From Paramacrobiotus richtersi (lineage: Eukaryota; Tardigrada; Eutardigrada; Parachela; Macrobiotidae): a DNA stretch of 29,043 nucleotides. The stretch covers positions 1 to 29,043 of the forward strand of contig JAQGAU010000399.1 in NCBI GenBank assembly GCA_034698045.1. The letters run 5' to 3'. Under the pieces are notes generated by a model that saw nothing but the letters and a program-made list of their open reading frames with translations, made no database searches and was not told where the DNA came from. Of this stretch, positions 11,621-22,321 are shown in pieces (the first letter of the stretch is position 1; every line of letters starts with the position of its first letter). The position numbers and the translations under genes were made by a program.

Positions 11621-11930
11621 TACACCATGTTCCTATGTCATGACCCAGCATTCTCACTTTTTCACAAAATTAGGTGCCAATGCTCAATGCGCCGCTGTGC
11701 TAGTCAATAATGCTATGACTTCGCGTGTTCACATATTCACAAAATTAGGTGCCAATGCTCAATGCACCACTGTGCTAGTCAATAAGGTTATGACTTCGCG
11801 TTTTCACATATTCACAAAATTAGGTACCAGTGCTCAGTGCACCACTGTGCTATGTATGCTATCACTTTACGTTTACTCTCACAGAATTAAGTGCCACCGT
11901 ACCAGTGTCTCAACGCATCACTGTACTGTA
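11621..11930. repeat. Minisatellite, about four units of 75 bp
   Basis: The core CACAAAATTAGGTGCCAATG begins at 11663 and 11738, with a close match at 11813 (two exact 75-bp steps), and a diverged unit begins at 11880 after a 67-bp step. Units also share TGCACCACTGTGCTA and TATGACTTCGCG. A partial unit precedes the first core, from about 11621. Because 75 is a multiple of three, the plus strand 11613-12020 stays open and yields a repeated peptide (TKLGANAQC), but no start context, splice site or domain suggests it is made. Confidence 0.8.
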
Positions 11931-12963
11931 AGTTTGGGTATTTGCCTTTTTGTGTACATTAATGGCGTACGTATTCGTTCACAGTTCGTACTATCAGCCA
12001 CTCAGAGCGGAATTTCATAAAACTTACATACGAATAACATAAGTACAACTCAGTGTCGGCCAGAATTTAACGAATTTCCAAATAAACGAATTCCTTAAAA
12101 ACGAATTGTGCTGCGCAGTAGCGTTACCCTAATTTATACCCGGATTTTACCCGTTGGTTGCATGATGGATGCGAAATCTGTAGTTGTTGATTTATATAGT
12201 TTGTTGACTGACAGTAAACAGCGTGTAATAAGTCTAAATCAACCCGGTAGCGGCAAAGTAATTAAATTAATTAATAATGTTAATTAAATTCTTTGCGATA
12301 TTTTAGAAAATTCTCAGTTATTATTTTCACTAGTTGGTACGCACGTTTCCCAGGACAAACTTGCTAACAAAACGGAAAAGAACATTTAACTGACATGCTG
12401 GTTTTCTAGTTGGTCTGTAAGGACTAAGGAGCGTGAAAAAAACTGAGACATTGAGTCATAATATGACTTTCTGTGGGCTGAAATTTCACAAACAAGAGTA
12501 AGTCATGATCAAGTAAACCGTATCCTACGAGGTAATCAACCGCAGTAAAGGGGAGTCCCATTTAATATTTTCAAGTATGTGTAAAGGTTTAAACCCTATA
12601 ACATACATTTCCTTCCCCACAACTGAACTTTACCTGGTGTAATAATAACCTGGATAACCTACCAAAATTGTTTAGGTGGGACGTACTACTTGGTTGTCAG
12701 CGATGGCACATCGCCGATGGACAGACGCTACACTGGTCTGACACCATGGATGCTTTGCAGGTGCGCAACAAGCACTAGATTCCTGCGGCAAGTGTGACGC
12801 TTTACGTTCCCACGGGAATGAGATGAATTTTTGTCAGTTACACAGAAAGCATATAACTAAAAACAACATCGCGCGCCTGGTGATATTGACAGTCTTTGAC
12901 ATTCTACTGTTATCGCTGTCATTTTCGCACGTCAAATTATTTCCAAATTGTAAACAAACAACT

Positions 12964-15703
12964 TTATAAAACCATATCATCTGGCGGTAAGACCCGAGTT
13001 CTGGATTCGATTTCCTTGACCTGAACGTCAGTGCTCAGACCAGTCGCTGATTGTACCGCTTTTCGAAAAGCAAAATCGTCATCGCTCGAGTCGCTGACAC
13101 TTTCTCCCTCGACATATTGGACATCGGTTTCCGTCACCGTGACAGTTCGCGAGTTATTCCCATCGCTTTCGACCTACGGTAACGCCAATAGCATAGTGAT
13201 TATTTTCAGCTGCCGAAATCTGGTGGCGCGAAACCAGCAGACGTACTACTGTTGTAGTTTTTCCACCGCGCTTTTTATGTAAAACATCCTGAATGCTGGC
13301 GTAGACTGCCTGTCGCGCTTTGGTGTCATCGTCGGCGGCTTTATTGGGCAGCTGAAAAACAACTGGCAACGCAAAGACAAGTGAAGCTGTAAGATCGAAA
13401 CATACTGGTAAATTTTCCACAGTGACAATCCTCGTGACTACGGTTTTGCTGCTTGTCGTTCCGGATTGGGAAGCGCCTTCTCGAACCACAGTCTTGGTTT
13501 CAGTTTTCTATAAAAAGATTTTTTTGTGATAATTATCATCTGGCATTATTAAGCCTTTTGATTCGGTTGCATTTAGGAAAAGTCACCGACATGGTGCTTG
13601 ACGGCTTCTTCTGGTAGCGACTGCGACAAAGTTTCCTTCGGTTTAAAATAAATTCCTTCATCCTCACTTCCCGACGCACTCTAGTGAACAAGTATGATCC
13701 TGGCAACATAGATCCGCACGTGATTTAGAAAACTTGGTTACCTTTTGAATGACTGTCTTTGTATCATGCGCATGCTCGGGTATTGTTTCCTGTTTCTTCA
13801 CTTCTGTTCTCACCACAATCGGTTTACGATCCTAAAAGCATGATCACAACATTCGATAACAAGAAGATTTCTTTTATCAGCGAAACAGAATGAATTAGTA
13901 TTAAAACCTTGTCAACAGGAAGCCGGAACGATCGCGCCCGGAAGAGCTTTTCTTCTCTTTCCGTTTTGGGGAATCCCCGGAAGAAGCTATGGTCCTCAAT
14001 GCAGACCTTCCACAAGCGCTTAGCGGCCTTCGCGCTAACACAGGCGTAAGCGATGCGTCGCTCGTCTTTCTCTCCGGTGCGGCTCGCTCGAATGTCGATG
14101 TAGAACGTGTGCCGACGGCAGGAGAACTTTAGGAGTTGGTTCCAGAAATACGATGCAAGAAGAGTGTTGTTGTTGTACTCTTGCAGACCGAATGAAGAAA
14201 CGCCTAGCGTTATTATGTTATTCTCGGCATTCTGAAATCCAGCAAAGATGAATTTCGATCACAAGATAATTAATAATCATAAGCATGATTACGACTGTTG
14301 AAATACTAACAACTACACAAAAATAACGGGCGCGGGTATTCTAGATCGAAAGCCTTCTCACCTTGGCTTCGTACTTCGCCACTCCATACCACGAAAGCGT
14401 TCTTGCAAACTGCAGGTATTCGTTTTCTATCTGGTCCAGTTTCATGCCTCTGCAATTCAAATACTGCATAATATACAGCAAAACACTACCTTTAGAATTT
14501 GTAAACAAAGTCAAATTCTATGAGATGCGTTTGCATCCTGCATTGCGTCTTGTTACCGAGGAAATCTTTTATGCAGTTCCATGACGCTGTGCTCCATGCC
14601 GGCATTCTGGATACCAGGCGGAGCAAAGGGTACTTTGGTCGCATAGTTTCCCTGATGCACCGCCGGATTGTAGTCTCCTAGCTCTGACAAGAGGGTCAGC
14701 GCGCCCAGGAATATGTACTGCTCGGTCGTGGCAGGTAGCCTACGGTAGTAACGACCGTTAGGTGTTGCGTCAATACTGTCTAAATTTTCCTTTTTTTATT
14801 CAAGGATTAATTCACTTAATTCGAAAATCTAACTAAACAATCCGAAGCGACTCCGTTATATGATAGTGATCTGTTGTAGTGTCGTACGTATTGTAGCTGC
14901 GAAAAGAGGTAGCTTCGACTGTGCCCAGCTCTGAACGATGTAGGTTTATGTTTTTTACTAATCGGTCGTTCCAATACATAACTTGCCTTACTAACAAGTA
15001 ACAAATACTACGCACCGTTTCATGACCAAATCCCGATGAATTTGCAAGAATATATGATACCTGTGATAAACAGCATTTTCCATCAAGTTTACAGTGTTTG
15101 GATATGAACTGTACTTTCCCTCACTTTGTTAAGTCATCTTTGAGGCTTTCGGGTGTCGGCGGATAAAACTTTAGACGGAATTCACAATACCACTCGTCTG
15201 AAAATATCATCCAAAGCTTCAACAACAGATACAGACGTTTACGCATATGATCACTGTACGAAAAGAATTGCTTGCTTTCCCAGTATTACAAACAAATAAG
15301 GTGTATTACTGAAAACTTCGCAAATCACGGTTCTTGTAAGCAATCTCAGTCTGCTACCTTTAAGCTGCTTTTTTAGGCTTTTGTTTAATTTAAGCCAGCT
15401 TGTTTCCTGGTCGGTATCCAGAAATGTGAGCCCGAAATATTCCTTCTCTCTCAGTTGGATAGATTTACAGACTTCATCTAACAGCGCTTGTCCATCAGCA
15501 TCTTTCTGCAATTAGAGCCAAGTAATTAATATTCGTTTCCAGATTTGACGCAGACACTGGGTAACTGCAGATAGATATGTCGCGCTTCTGACAAATACAC
15601 CATTTTCATCTAATTCTGCCGTAAAGACACCGTTTAGATTACTTACCGGCAGCTCGGTCGCAAAGTCTTTTCCATTTAACAGGCGCACATGGGCAGTGGG
15701 CAT
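12964..15703 (-). CDS. Protein 4.1 (band 4.1/coracle-like) FERM protein, 12 exons, 504 residues
   Basis: Cortical linker joining membrane proteins to the spectrin-actin skeleton. Twelve exons join in phase: 15703-15647, 15505-15358, 15197-15125, 15060-15016, 14739-14557, 14449-14362, 14231-13908, 13831-13742, 13680-13591, 13507-13406, 13351-13247, 13173-12964. The ATG at 15703 follows an in-frame stop and has AAA before it. FERM lobe F1 spans about residues 4-85 (GQALLDEVCKSIQLREKEYF, FYPPTPESLKDDLT), F2 about 86-195 (LPATTEQYIFLGALTLLSEL, then GDYNP), and F3 about 199-290 (HTFYIDIR, AAKRLWKVCIEDHSFFRGF). Residues about 367-440 (SSKTVVTRIVTVENLP, DDDTKARQAVYASIQDVL) resemble the 4.1 C-terminal domain. 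The linker is only about 70 residues, with no clear spectrin-actin-binding segment. The donors of exon 7 (GTTTTA) and exon 9 (GTCGGT) are weak. Reading frame intact throughout. Confidence 0.87.
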
Positions 15704-15889
15704 TTTCCACAGATTTACCGGTCAGAAGATTTTCCTGGGTTTTCGGGTAACTTGTATGCTTTCGTGGAACTTTTCAGTCATTCAGCACTCGTATATTCAA
15801 ACAGTAAGTGCAGTTTACCTTCAGAAATTTAGTACTGAAGACTGTCAATACGCTGCTGCTGTTCGCAGCATGTTGGCTGTTGTCAGCTT

Positions 15890-15920
15890 CTGCGAACGGC
15901 TGCAGTGCAGCCGTTCGCAG
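15890..15920. repeat. Perfect 31-bp palindrome upstream of the protein 4.1 gene
   Basis: Two 15-bp arms, CTGCGAACGGCTGCA and TGCAGCCGTTCGCAG, are exact reverse complements around a single central G. It lies about 190 bp upstream of the protein 4.1 start codon. A related half-site, TGTTCGCAGCA, occurs at about 15860-15870. It could be a dimer binding site or a recent inverted duplication. Confidence 0.8.
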
Positions 15921-15945
15921 ATAACAGATAACGTTCGAAGATAAC
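15920..15945 (+). promoter_or_regulatory. Three GATAAC sites next to the palindrome
   Basis: GATAAC occurs at 15920, 15927 and 15940, the first overlapping the last base of the palindrome. This is the core bound by animal GATA factors (A/T-GATA-A/G). Placement upstream of the protein 4.1 gene suggests a cis-regulatory role, which is inference only. Confidence 0.35.
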
Positions 15946-16462
15946 ACAGTAAAAATTGTCGGTTATATCGATATCGGCTGTTATGTACGCAAAGTAATAC
16001 ATTCGAGTGTGTCTTAGTTTTGCCGTGATGTGAAGTGAAGAATTAAAGAACTTTCAATGATGGTATTTTCCAAAAGAGTTTGCACACCGCAACCTGAAGC
16101 AGAACGAACACTACCCTGCCCTACTGGATCAAGCAGGCAGCCTAGGAGAGAAAGCGGTGTTAATATGGAGGTTCTGAAGCAAATGTGCCAACAATGCTAA
16201 TGGCTAACCAGCATAATTCAAGCCATCTGCTGCTACAGTATTTGTTGGTACCAGAACGAATTTACTGAAAATACCAAACGAAAGCTAGGACTGTTAATCA
16301 TGGTGAGACAAATACTGTAGTACCCAGAAGCAGACTTTTATAGTCAGAATCAAGATGTTGGTACCCAGGGTTCAGCCCAGGATTTCCGCTAGCGATATGG
16401 ATTATGTCGAGAGTTAAAAGACAACCACCGAATTTTATGTAGTTAAGTGCGAAGTCTGAATG

Positions 16463-18885
16463 TCATTTTTCAACAGACGGATGGAACTGCAGTTTGGAGC
16501 ACAAGTGCCTGTGTGAAGCAGGTCGTATCAGGCAGTTGCGTATAAAATCTCGAGCATTTCTATCCGTAACGAAGTCCAAAGCAGGCATAGCGTCACAATC
16601 GAACGATTCAGTTTTTTCCAAAGGAGTCCCTCTCGGCATCCTATAAGTAGACTGTGTTGTTTTTGGTTTTCCATCGTGGTGGTTCTTTTGAGAACAGTTC
16701 AATAACAGTGCATCCTAGACTCCACACATCGGCAGCTCTTCCTACAGTTTCTCGTCTGCATGTTCATTTTAAACATAATAATTCGTGCATCTCTGCAGAA
16801 GCAAAGAAGGCGATCCCTCTGGCTGTTCGATGAAGTTTTTAGGAGTTTCATTTCCCGAACCTGTTTCTTTCTCGCCGAAACAGGATGATTTTTCGAAATT
16901 CGCAATCTTGAGGATATACGCTTGCGGCGTCGTGGTTCGCAGCCTCTTTGCCAGAATATTCGATGCTCGCAAATTCTGGTGAATAACCCCAAATTCATGC
17001 AAGAAGGTCAAGCCCTTTAAAATTTGGGAAGTAAACGCTGGGATGAATTTGTCGATGGACTCTTCGTGCATTAAGTGATCAAGGGAGCGGAAATCCTCTA
17101 AAAAATGGCAAAGTTACGGCTTATAAAATATTTTGTTATACCACGGCTAATATGGTATTCTGTTTTTTTACCGTCATGTTCAATTTGAGCCTGCAGCTCC
17201 GGCGAATGGTCATGGCGCTGCATTATTTCGACGGACGAAAGACGAATAACGGGCGCGATATTTTGCTTTATCAGTATTTCGTAACGTTGACGCTCGTTCA
17301 AAAAAACGTAGTTGCTACTGCATGTGTCCACAGGCCTTATAATGCATAAGGCATCGTCCTTTAGTCCAGGAATGCCAATCTTTACCGTGACGCTTTTCAG
17401 GTTTTCAAGAGGCTTAAACAAATCCTCCGCGATGTCCCCGAATGTGCTGAGTTCACCGCTGTTCAAAGCAAAACGTTGTCCATCTGTGTCTTCCCTACCG
17501 CGCACTGCAATGCGATCCGAGAAATATGAACTTCCAAGAAGCATCGTAGCGGTCAGCCTATTCTTGGGATCCATAGCCAGGCATCCGTCGAGAAACCATA
17601 TCGCATCATTTGTGACCAACTGACAGCGTTCTAAGCACTCGTGTCTACAACTTTGCAACGCTTGGTACTGCGGTCTGTAGCCGCTCTGAAAGTATTCATG
17701 CAGACTTTCGAAGGTGCAATTCATCTCTGTGGGATAGATTGTCTCCGTTTGCGCCGTTCCATTTTCATGCTTGACAAACGAAGGCGCTGCACCACATTGC
17801 ATCATCTGTACAACCAAACAACCCAAATTCCATACATCAGATTTTTGCTGTACAAGTGCGTGCGGTTCCATTTATGGCCCAACGGCCGCAAGCTTAGCCA
17901 TTTCCGGTGAAATGAAAGGCACGGTGCCGGCCCTCGTACCCTTTGCTGCTGGAGATGTTATGTGGTCCGAAACTGACAGTATCATCGACAAACCGGTAAG
18001 TTTCAACGTCTTTTCATTCCTGGATACCACCACATTAGCTCCTTTTATGTCACGGTGAATAATCTGATTTTTATGAAGAAATTCCAATCCGCCAAGTATC
18101 ACGTACTCGGTCACCAATAGTTCGTTCGGAACTGCGGTTTAGGTTTTTCATAAATTCGTCCAGCGGTGTGCCTGCAAATAAAGCGCTTCGGATGTTGTAC
18201 CATGTGGTAAAGAACATGGGAAATGTTTTTCATGTAGATCAATTTTTTTTGAAAGGTTCTCTTATTCCTTCCAAACTTTCGGAAAGATATACTGGGGATC
18301 GAATAACCTTGTGGCGAGACGGCTTATTTCGTGCCAAGATCTCCACTTTGACAGAACATATTATCTGTAAACCTGTCTGTTTTGATCTGCTGCTTAGCAT
18401 CTTTACAACTACGCTCAATATTTCAAAAATTCGGCCGTGACAATTGACGAAACACATTCTATTAGTTTTACCTTCGCAATTTTCAGTCAAAATGTAGCAC
18501 GTCCTCGGCATACCACACCGCGCGGTCTGCGATTTCGTATATGCCATTCCATAATAGTCCTGGACGTACGGACTCCGGCAGTTTTCTGCAAATATTTTCA
18601 CAAGTAGTCGAGCAGATTGTCGCAACTGTTCCATTTCGTCTGCTGAAGCACCCGATATGGATCGTGTTGGAAGAACATTTTTTGATGTCAAATATCCGAT
18701 GTCCGAGGCACGCGAACATCAGAACCTTCAACGTGACTGTTCTCTTCAGCACTGTAAAGCTGGATGCATGCCCTTTCTGCATGTTCAGATAAGCCATGCT
18801 TTTCCAGCTTAGCCTTGAATGTAACGGAATGGGTTGTAGACGATTCAAGCTGAAATTCTACGGCACACAGCATACTTTCAGCCAT
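16463..18885 (-). pseudogene. Relic of a tandem double protein-kinase gene
   Basis: Three exons remain: 18885-18472, 18171-17172 and 17097-16463, with normal splice sites (introns 300 and 74 bp). Domain 1 shows the hinge (YILTENCE, then GTPLDEFMKN after the intron), HRDIKGAN, GTVPFISPEM, DVWNLGCLVVQM and AMDPKNRLTA. Domain 2 shows LKGLTFLHEFGVIHQNLRAS, ILKIANFEKS, DVWSLGCTVIELF and a C-lobe end (NARDFIRNCLIRP). Both catalytic cores are degenerate: DFG reads GLS in domain 1; HRD reads HQN and DFG reads NFE in domain 2. Breaks: frame changes near 18690, 18110, 16820 and 16680, an in-frame TAA at 17874-17872 and TGA at 16766-16764. The kept introns show it is not a retrocopy. HRDIKGAN is typical of STE/MAP3K-like kinases. 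Starts at a good ATG (18885, MAESMLCAVEF). Confidence 0.75.
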
Positions 18886-20055
18886 CTCTCATCAACAGTG
18901 CTCTAGCAAGTGTAGCCAAGTACTTTTTCCAACAGGAAAACTGCTATAGCTTGATGAGCCGCATGAATTTAACAGTGTCACACACCGGGTGCAGAAATGT
19001 GTACCCGATGTCAACACGACGTAGAATTCCCGTGCGCTATAACCCGGTGCAGACTCATGCAGTCATAATAATACGAGTATATTAATTATTATGACATTGT
19101 GCCTTATGCAAAAGTTCATTACTGAGCAAACCGTGCTGCGTGTCCGGCCTTTTACGTTTGCAGTTTTCCACCCTGTGCTGTTTATCGCCGAATCGCGATC
19201 GAGACGTTTGATAAACTTTTTGACACAGACTCACAGTCAAAATCTACAAGCTAGTAAGTAGTTCGACTTTGCCCAGCTGTTTTATTTACCGTTTACGACA
19301 TTGCCGTGCCCTACTTAGTCGTGCGGTTTGCTTGGCTTGTCCGAAACAATTTGGTTACTTAATTGAACTTACCGCGGTAAATTAACTAATCAAACAGTAC
19401 ATTAAATATTAATCAACTGTTATTATTAACTGTTGCGTGCAAATGAATACGGTAAGATCCGCCGCAAAATTGTCATCGCGTTGTTATTAGTGCACATTTT
19501 GTCATTTTATAACTTGATATTATGAAAAGTTGCGACATAGGGACATGTCGGCTGCAGGCTGAAAATTGTCTACTGGAGCCGTCACAGAACGATCGAACGA
19601 AAACATGAAACTTAAACTGAAACGTAGTAGAAATATAATGAGCGTAAATGTAGTGGGCGGTGCATGAAACACTGAATCGAATATTTAAAAAAGAATCCAA
19701 CCAGCCAATAAACAAAGAAACGAGGCTACTCTGCTAGCGTTGCGGTCGGACATGCTTCCGGATGGTTGATAGACGCAGTCGATCTGGATTGTAGCTCCTG
19801 TGGATTCCCGAATCACACGTCCGGGAAACTGGATAAGGTCAAGAAAGGTGAGCCCAAAACTCATTATCATGCTAAATCATTTGAGACACAGCTACTGTAA
19901 AAATACCAGAGCACCGTCTATTGATACAATAGAACCATAGCAGTTGGCTTTTCCATCGCATTAATGCTATAGCAGGTTCGGCTTCCGACAAACACGGCAA
20001 CGATGTTTGCGTCGAAGGAGCAGCGAGGAAAACCCGACGTAGCGCGTTATCCATC
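18886..20055. other. Intergenic region left of the tandem F-box family
   Basis: AT-rich with scattered short frames. The minus frame 19870-19685 starts with a real ATG (MIMSFGLTFLDL) and has 61 residues ending in a hydrophobic stretch, but it has no counterpart beside the other family copies, so I do not call it. It contains the 3' flank of the leftmost F-box gene and the upstream region of the kinase relic. Confidence 0.4.
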
Positions 20056-22321
20056 TCAGTGGTCAGCAACATATCTCTTAGGGATACCGAAGAACGTTCC
20101 AGATTTGTTGCGGTTATTCAGACACTGAAGCAATGCGTGCTGGGTGAGCTTTGTCAGGTGCAGAATGTCGATACAGTCCAGGTCGCCAATAACGTCGGGA
20201 TGGAATGCCCTTCTACGGTAGTAAACGCCGTCTCGCGGGTCGTTCGTCTGGGTGCTATGGAGAATCTGCACAAATAACCATATTTTACTTCTCACACAAT
20301 TTGTCAAAACCGCCGACTATGACACATCCTGACAAGATGTTCGGAATGCATTGCTTTTTTTAGCCTACTTACACGCGTTAGTTTAAGGTGTTTGCATGTC
20401 TACTCGAAGTGTTATGTTAAAAACACCCAAGTAAATAGGATTTGGTTAGTTAATGACTGCGCTCTTACCGTTGTGATTACCCGAAGATCCGGATTCGGGG
20501 GAACCCTGACGCTACTCAACCATTCCGCCAAACGCCCTAAATCCCCGGGGTTCAAGACGGGCAAGCGGTCATTCACGATGGCCCACAGATCCTCAATAGT
20601 CGAGTCTCCAGTAAACTCGAGGCCGATGGTTTTGCTCGTTCTTTCCACCAAAGGACCTCGCCCATCGATTTGCATTCCAGGACCCAAGTCGGCAGTAATG
20701 TGCCAGATAGCCTTGTGGCATATGGCCGCCAGGACAGTAAGATCCGCGTGCAGTGTACTGGCCCAGTCAAGCCGGTAGAACTGCACCGACCACTTCATAT
20801 TGACCACCAGCACCGTTTCGAGAACTGGCAGTTCCCGCTCGGCCATTATGCGCGATAAAAACAGGGCAGTATGCACCAGTTGACCATCATAGTACAATTT
20901 GGGAATGCTGCTGCCATGCAGTACCAGAACCTTGGTCTGATCGTTCCAGCTGTTATACAGCCATGTTGCCCATTTAAAGCTGTCATCGGTCGCAGGGAGT
21001 GTTAGGACACGCTGGACGCTAACTGAACCGAGGATCTCCTCCCATGTTTTACAGATTCCACGAAGATGTGTGCGTTCCAGGACCGTCAAGAACTGGAAAA
21101 TCTCCGGCAGAATGTCCAGGACAAGGCATTGTATGTCAGCATCAGGAGCGGGTATTGCAATCATTAGTTGTGGTGAAGGTGAGCGGATGCTCTCCAAAAA
21201 GTCACCGTCAAGCAGGGACACGAGCGTCTTGCACTAAAAGGTTTAAATATGGTAATCACTGAACTTACCATCAAAAAACGTATACTACACATAATACTAC
21301 CTTAATCGCTTCCGCCTTTTACGGTAGATATTTCACCTCATTCATTTGTACCTCTCTGTCGAATTACTCATTTGTCTCCAGTGTTTGTTTACTGCAGTTA
21401 TCTGTACAGCAGCAGTGAATATCTCACTCTGCGAATCATTTTTTCTGAGAACGGGCAGTAACAACTTAATATCGCTTTCGTGCGAGGCCCCCGTATATGT
21501 AAGTGCCCCTCCAAGCGGCCGCTAGCACGTTCAGGCGTGAGCGCGGGGGACACAGGGAGGCTTCACCGCCCGCTTGAATCATGCGCGTAATAATGTGAAT
21601 TTAAGCCACCACTCACCCCCTGTTCTGTAAATCCTTTATCGTACAACCTATCAAGCTTCCATTGCCATCGATCAACAAAGCCAAAACTCCCCAAAACGCC
21701 CATCTCCCTGAGCAGCCCATCAAAAGCACGGGAAAATACGTAGGTCGCCATCATTCCGTATCCCGCCATGCGGCAGTTTGTATTAAATACGTCGAGCAGT
21801 TGCCCATCTGGAACCGTTGACGCACTAGCGTATTCACTATCTAACACAACCAGTATCGTCAAAAATTGTCCCTCCGTCACTATCAGATGTGTCAGTTGCG
21901 CCTCCGATAAACTCGCGCGAATCCGGTTACCAGCCACCATCCCCTTCAGCACACGATCTCCCAGCGTAACGCTCACGAAACCAAAGGTGCTACGACCGAA
22001 ATCAGCACTGAGCAGCGTGCCGGGGTACCATTTGCACGGGTCTTCAGGTTTCGCACGTAGCAGCACCTCCACTGGTCGTTCCATAGTCACTGCGTCTGAC
22101 ATCCGAGATACTCGGAAACTAGCATTGGACAAGTTATGCGGTTCCCAAAACCGGTAGATTTGCCCGAAAGGAACCAGTTTGGGCCCTGCTACACCCGTTA
22201 CTCCAAAATCGATTATCAGTCCCCCAGAAACAGCGTCGACTACACTGCCGTGGTGTAACAGTCCATCGTCTCCGCGTACATCCACGCTGTTCCACGAATA
22301 TTCCATGCGACTAAAGGACAT
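20056..22321 (-). CDS. Tudor/Agenet-like plus F-box protein, copy C, three exons, 559 residues
   Basis: Likely substrate adaptor of an SCF ubiquitin ligase (inferred from the F-box). Exons 22321-21617, 21233-20469 and 20265-20056; both introns phase 0, donors GTGAGT and GTAAGA, acceptors TTTTAG and TGTGCAG. Exon 1 (residues 1-235) starts MSFSRMEYSWNSVDVRGDD and has two beta-rich modules: GLLHHGSVVD...GLIIDF and PVEVLLRA...WYPGTLL...FGFVSVTLGDR, with spacing like Tudor/Agenet barrels. Exon 2 (236-490) has the F-box at about 272-305 (LPEIFQFLTVLERTHLRG, CKTW), then an unknown domain with KVLVLHGSSIPK. Exon 3 (491-559) has LTKLTQHALLQCLNNR. The ATG is conserved in all three copies. No coding defect seen. 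The cognate substrate and the exact N-terminal fold are unknown. Confidence 0.85.

Larger units (their letters stand above)
10784..12963. other. Gene-free stretch with minisatellite and low-complexity sequence
   Basis: No coding frame with support. It contains a C-run/G-run hairpin at about 10995-11015 and the 75-bp tandem repeat at about 11621-11930, both listed separately. The rest is AT-rich. The right end holds the 3' flank of the protein 4.1 gene, whose stop is at 12964. Confidence 0.4.
15704..16462. other. Upstream region of the protein 4.1 gene
   Basis: Between the start of the protein 4.1 gene and the 3' end of the kinase relic. No coding frame is supported. It holds the palindrome and GATAAC cluster listed separately, at 187-242 bp upstream of the ATG, so the core promoter probably lies here. 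Confidence 0.45.

Noticed and set aside
11613-12020. Repeated-peptide ORF on the plus strand
   Set aside because: The frame follows from a 75-bp minisatellite without stops; start context and domain evidence are lacking.
19685-20072. Two small minus-strand ORFs just after copy C as possible extra exons
   Set aside because: Copies A and B have no equivalent after their third exons, and the copy C exon 3 ends in its own stop at 20056.
20412-20858. Plus-strand ORFs opposite the F-box exons (also 21768-22157, 27164-27601, 28311-28667)
   Set aside because: They mirror the conserved minus-strand exons in all copies and have no splice sites or domains of their own.
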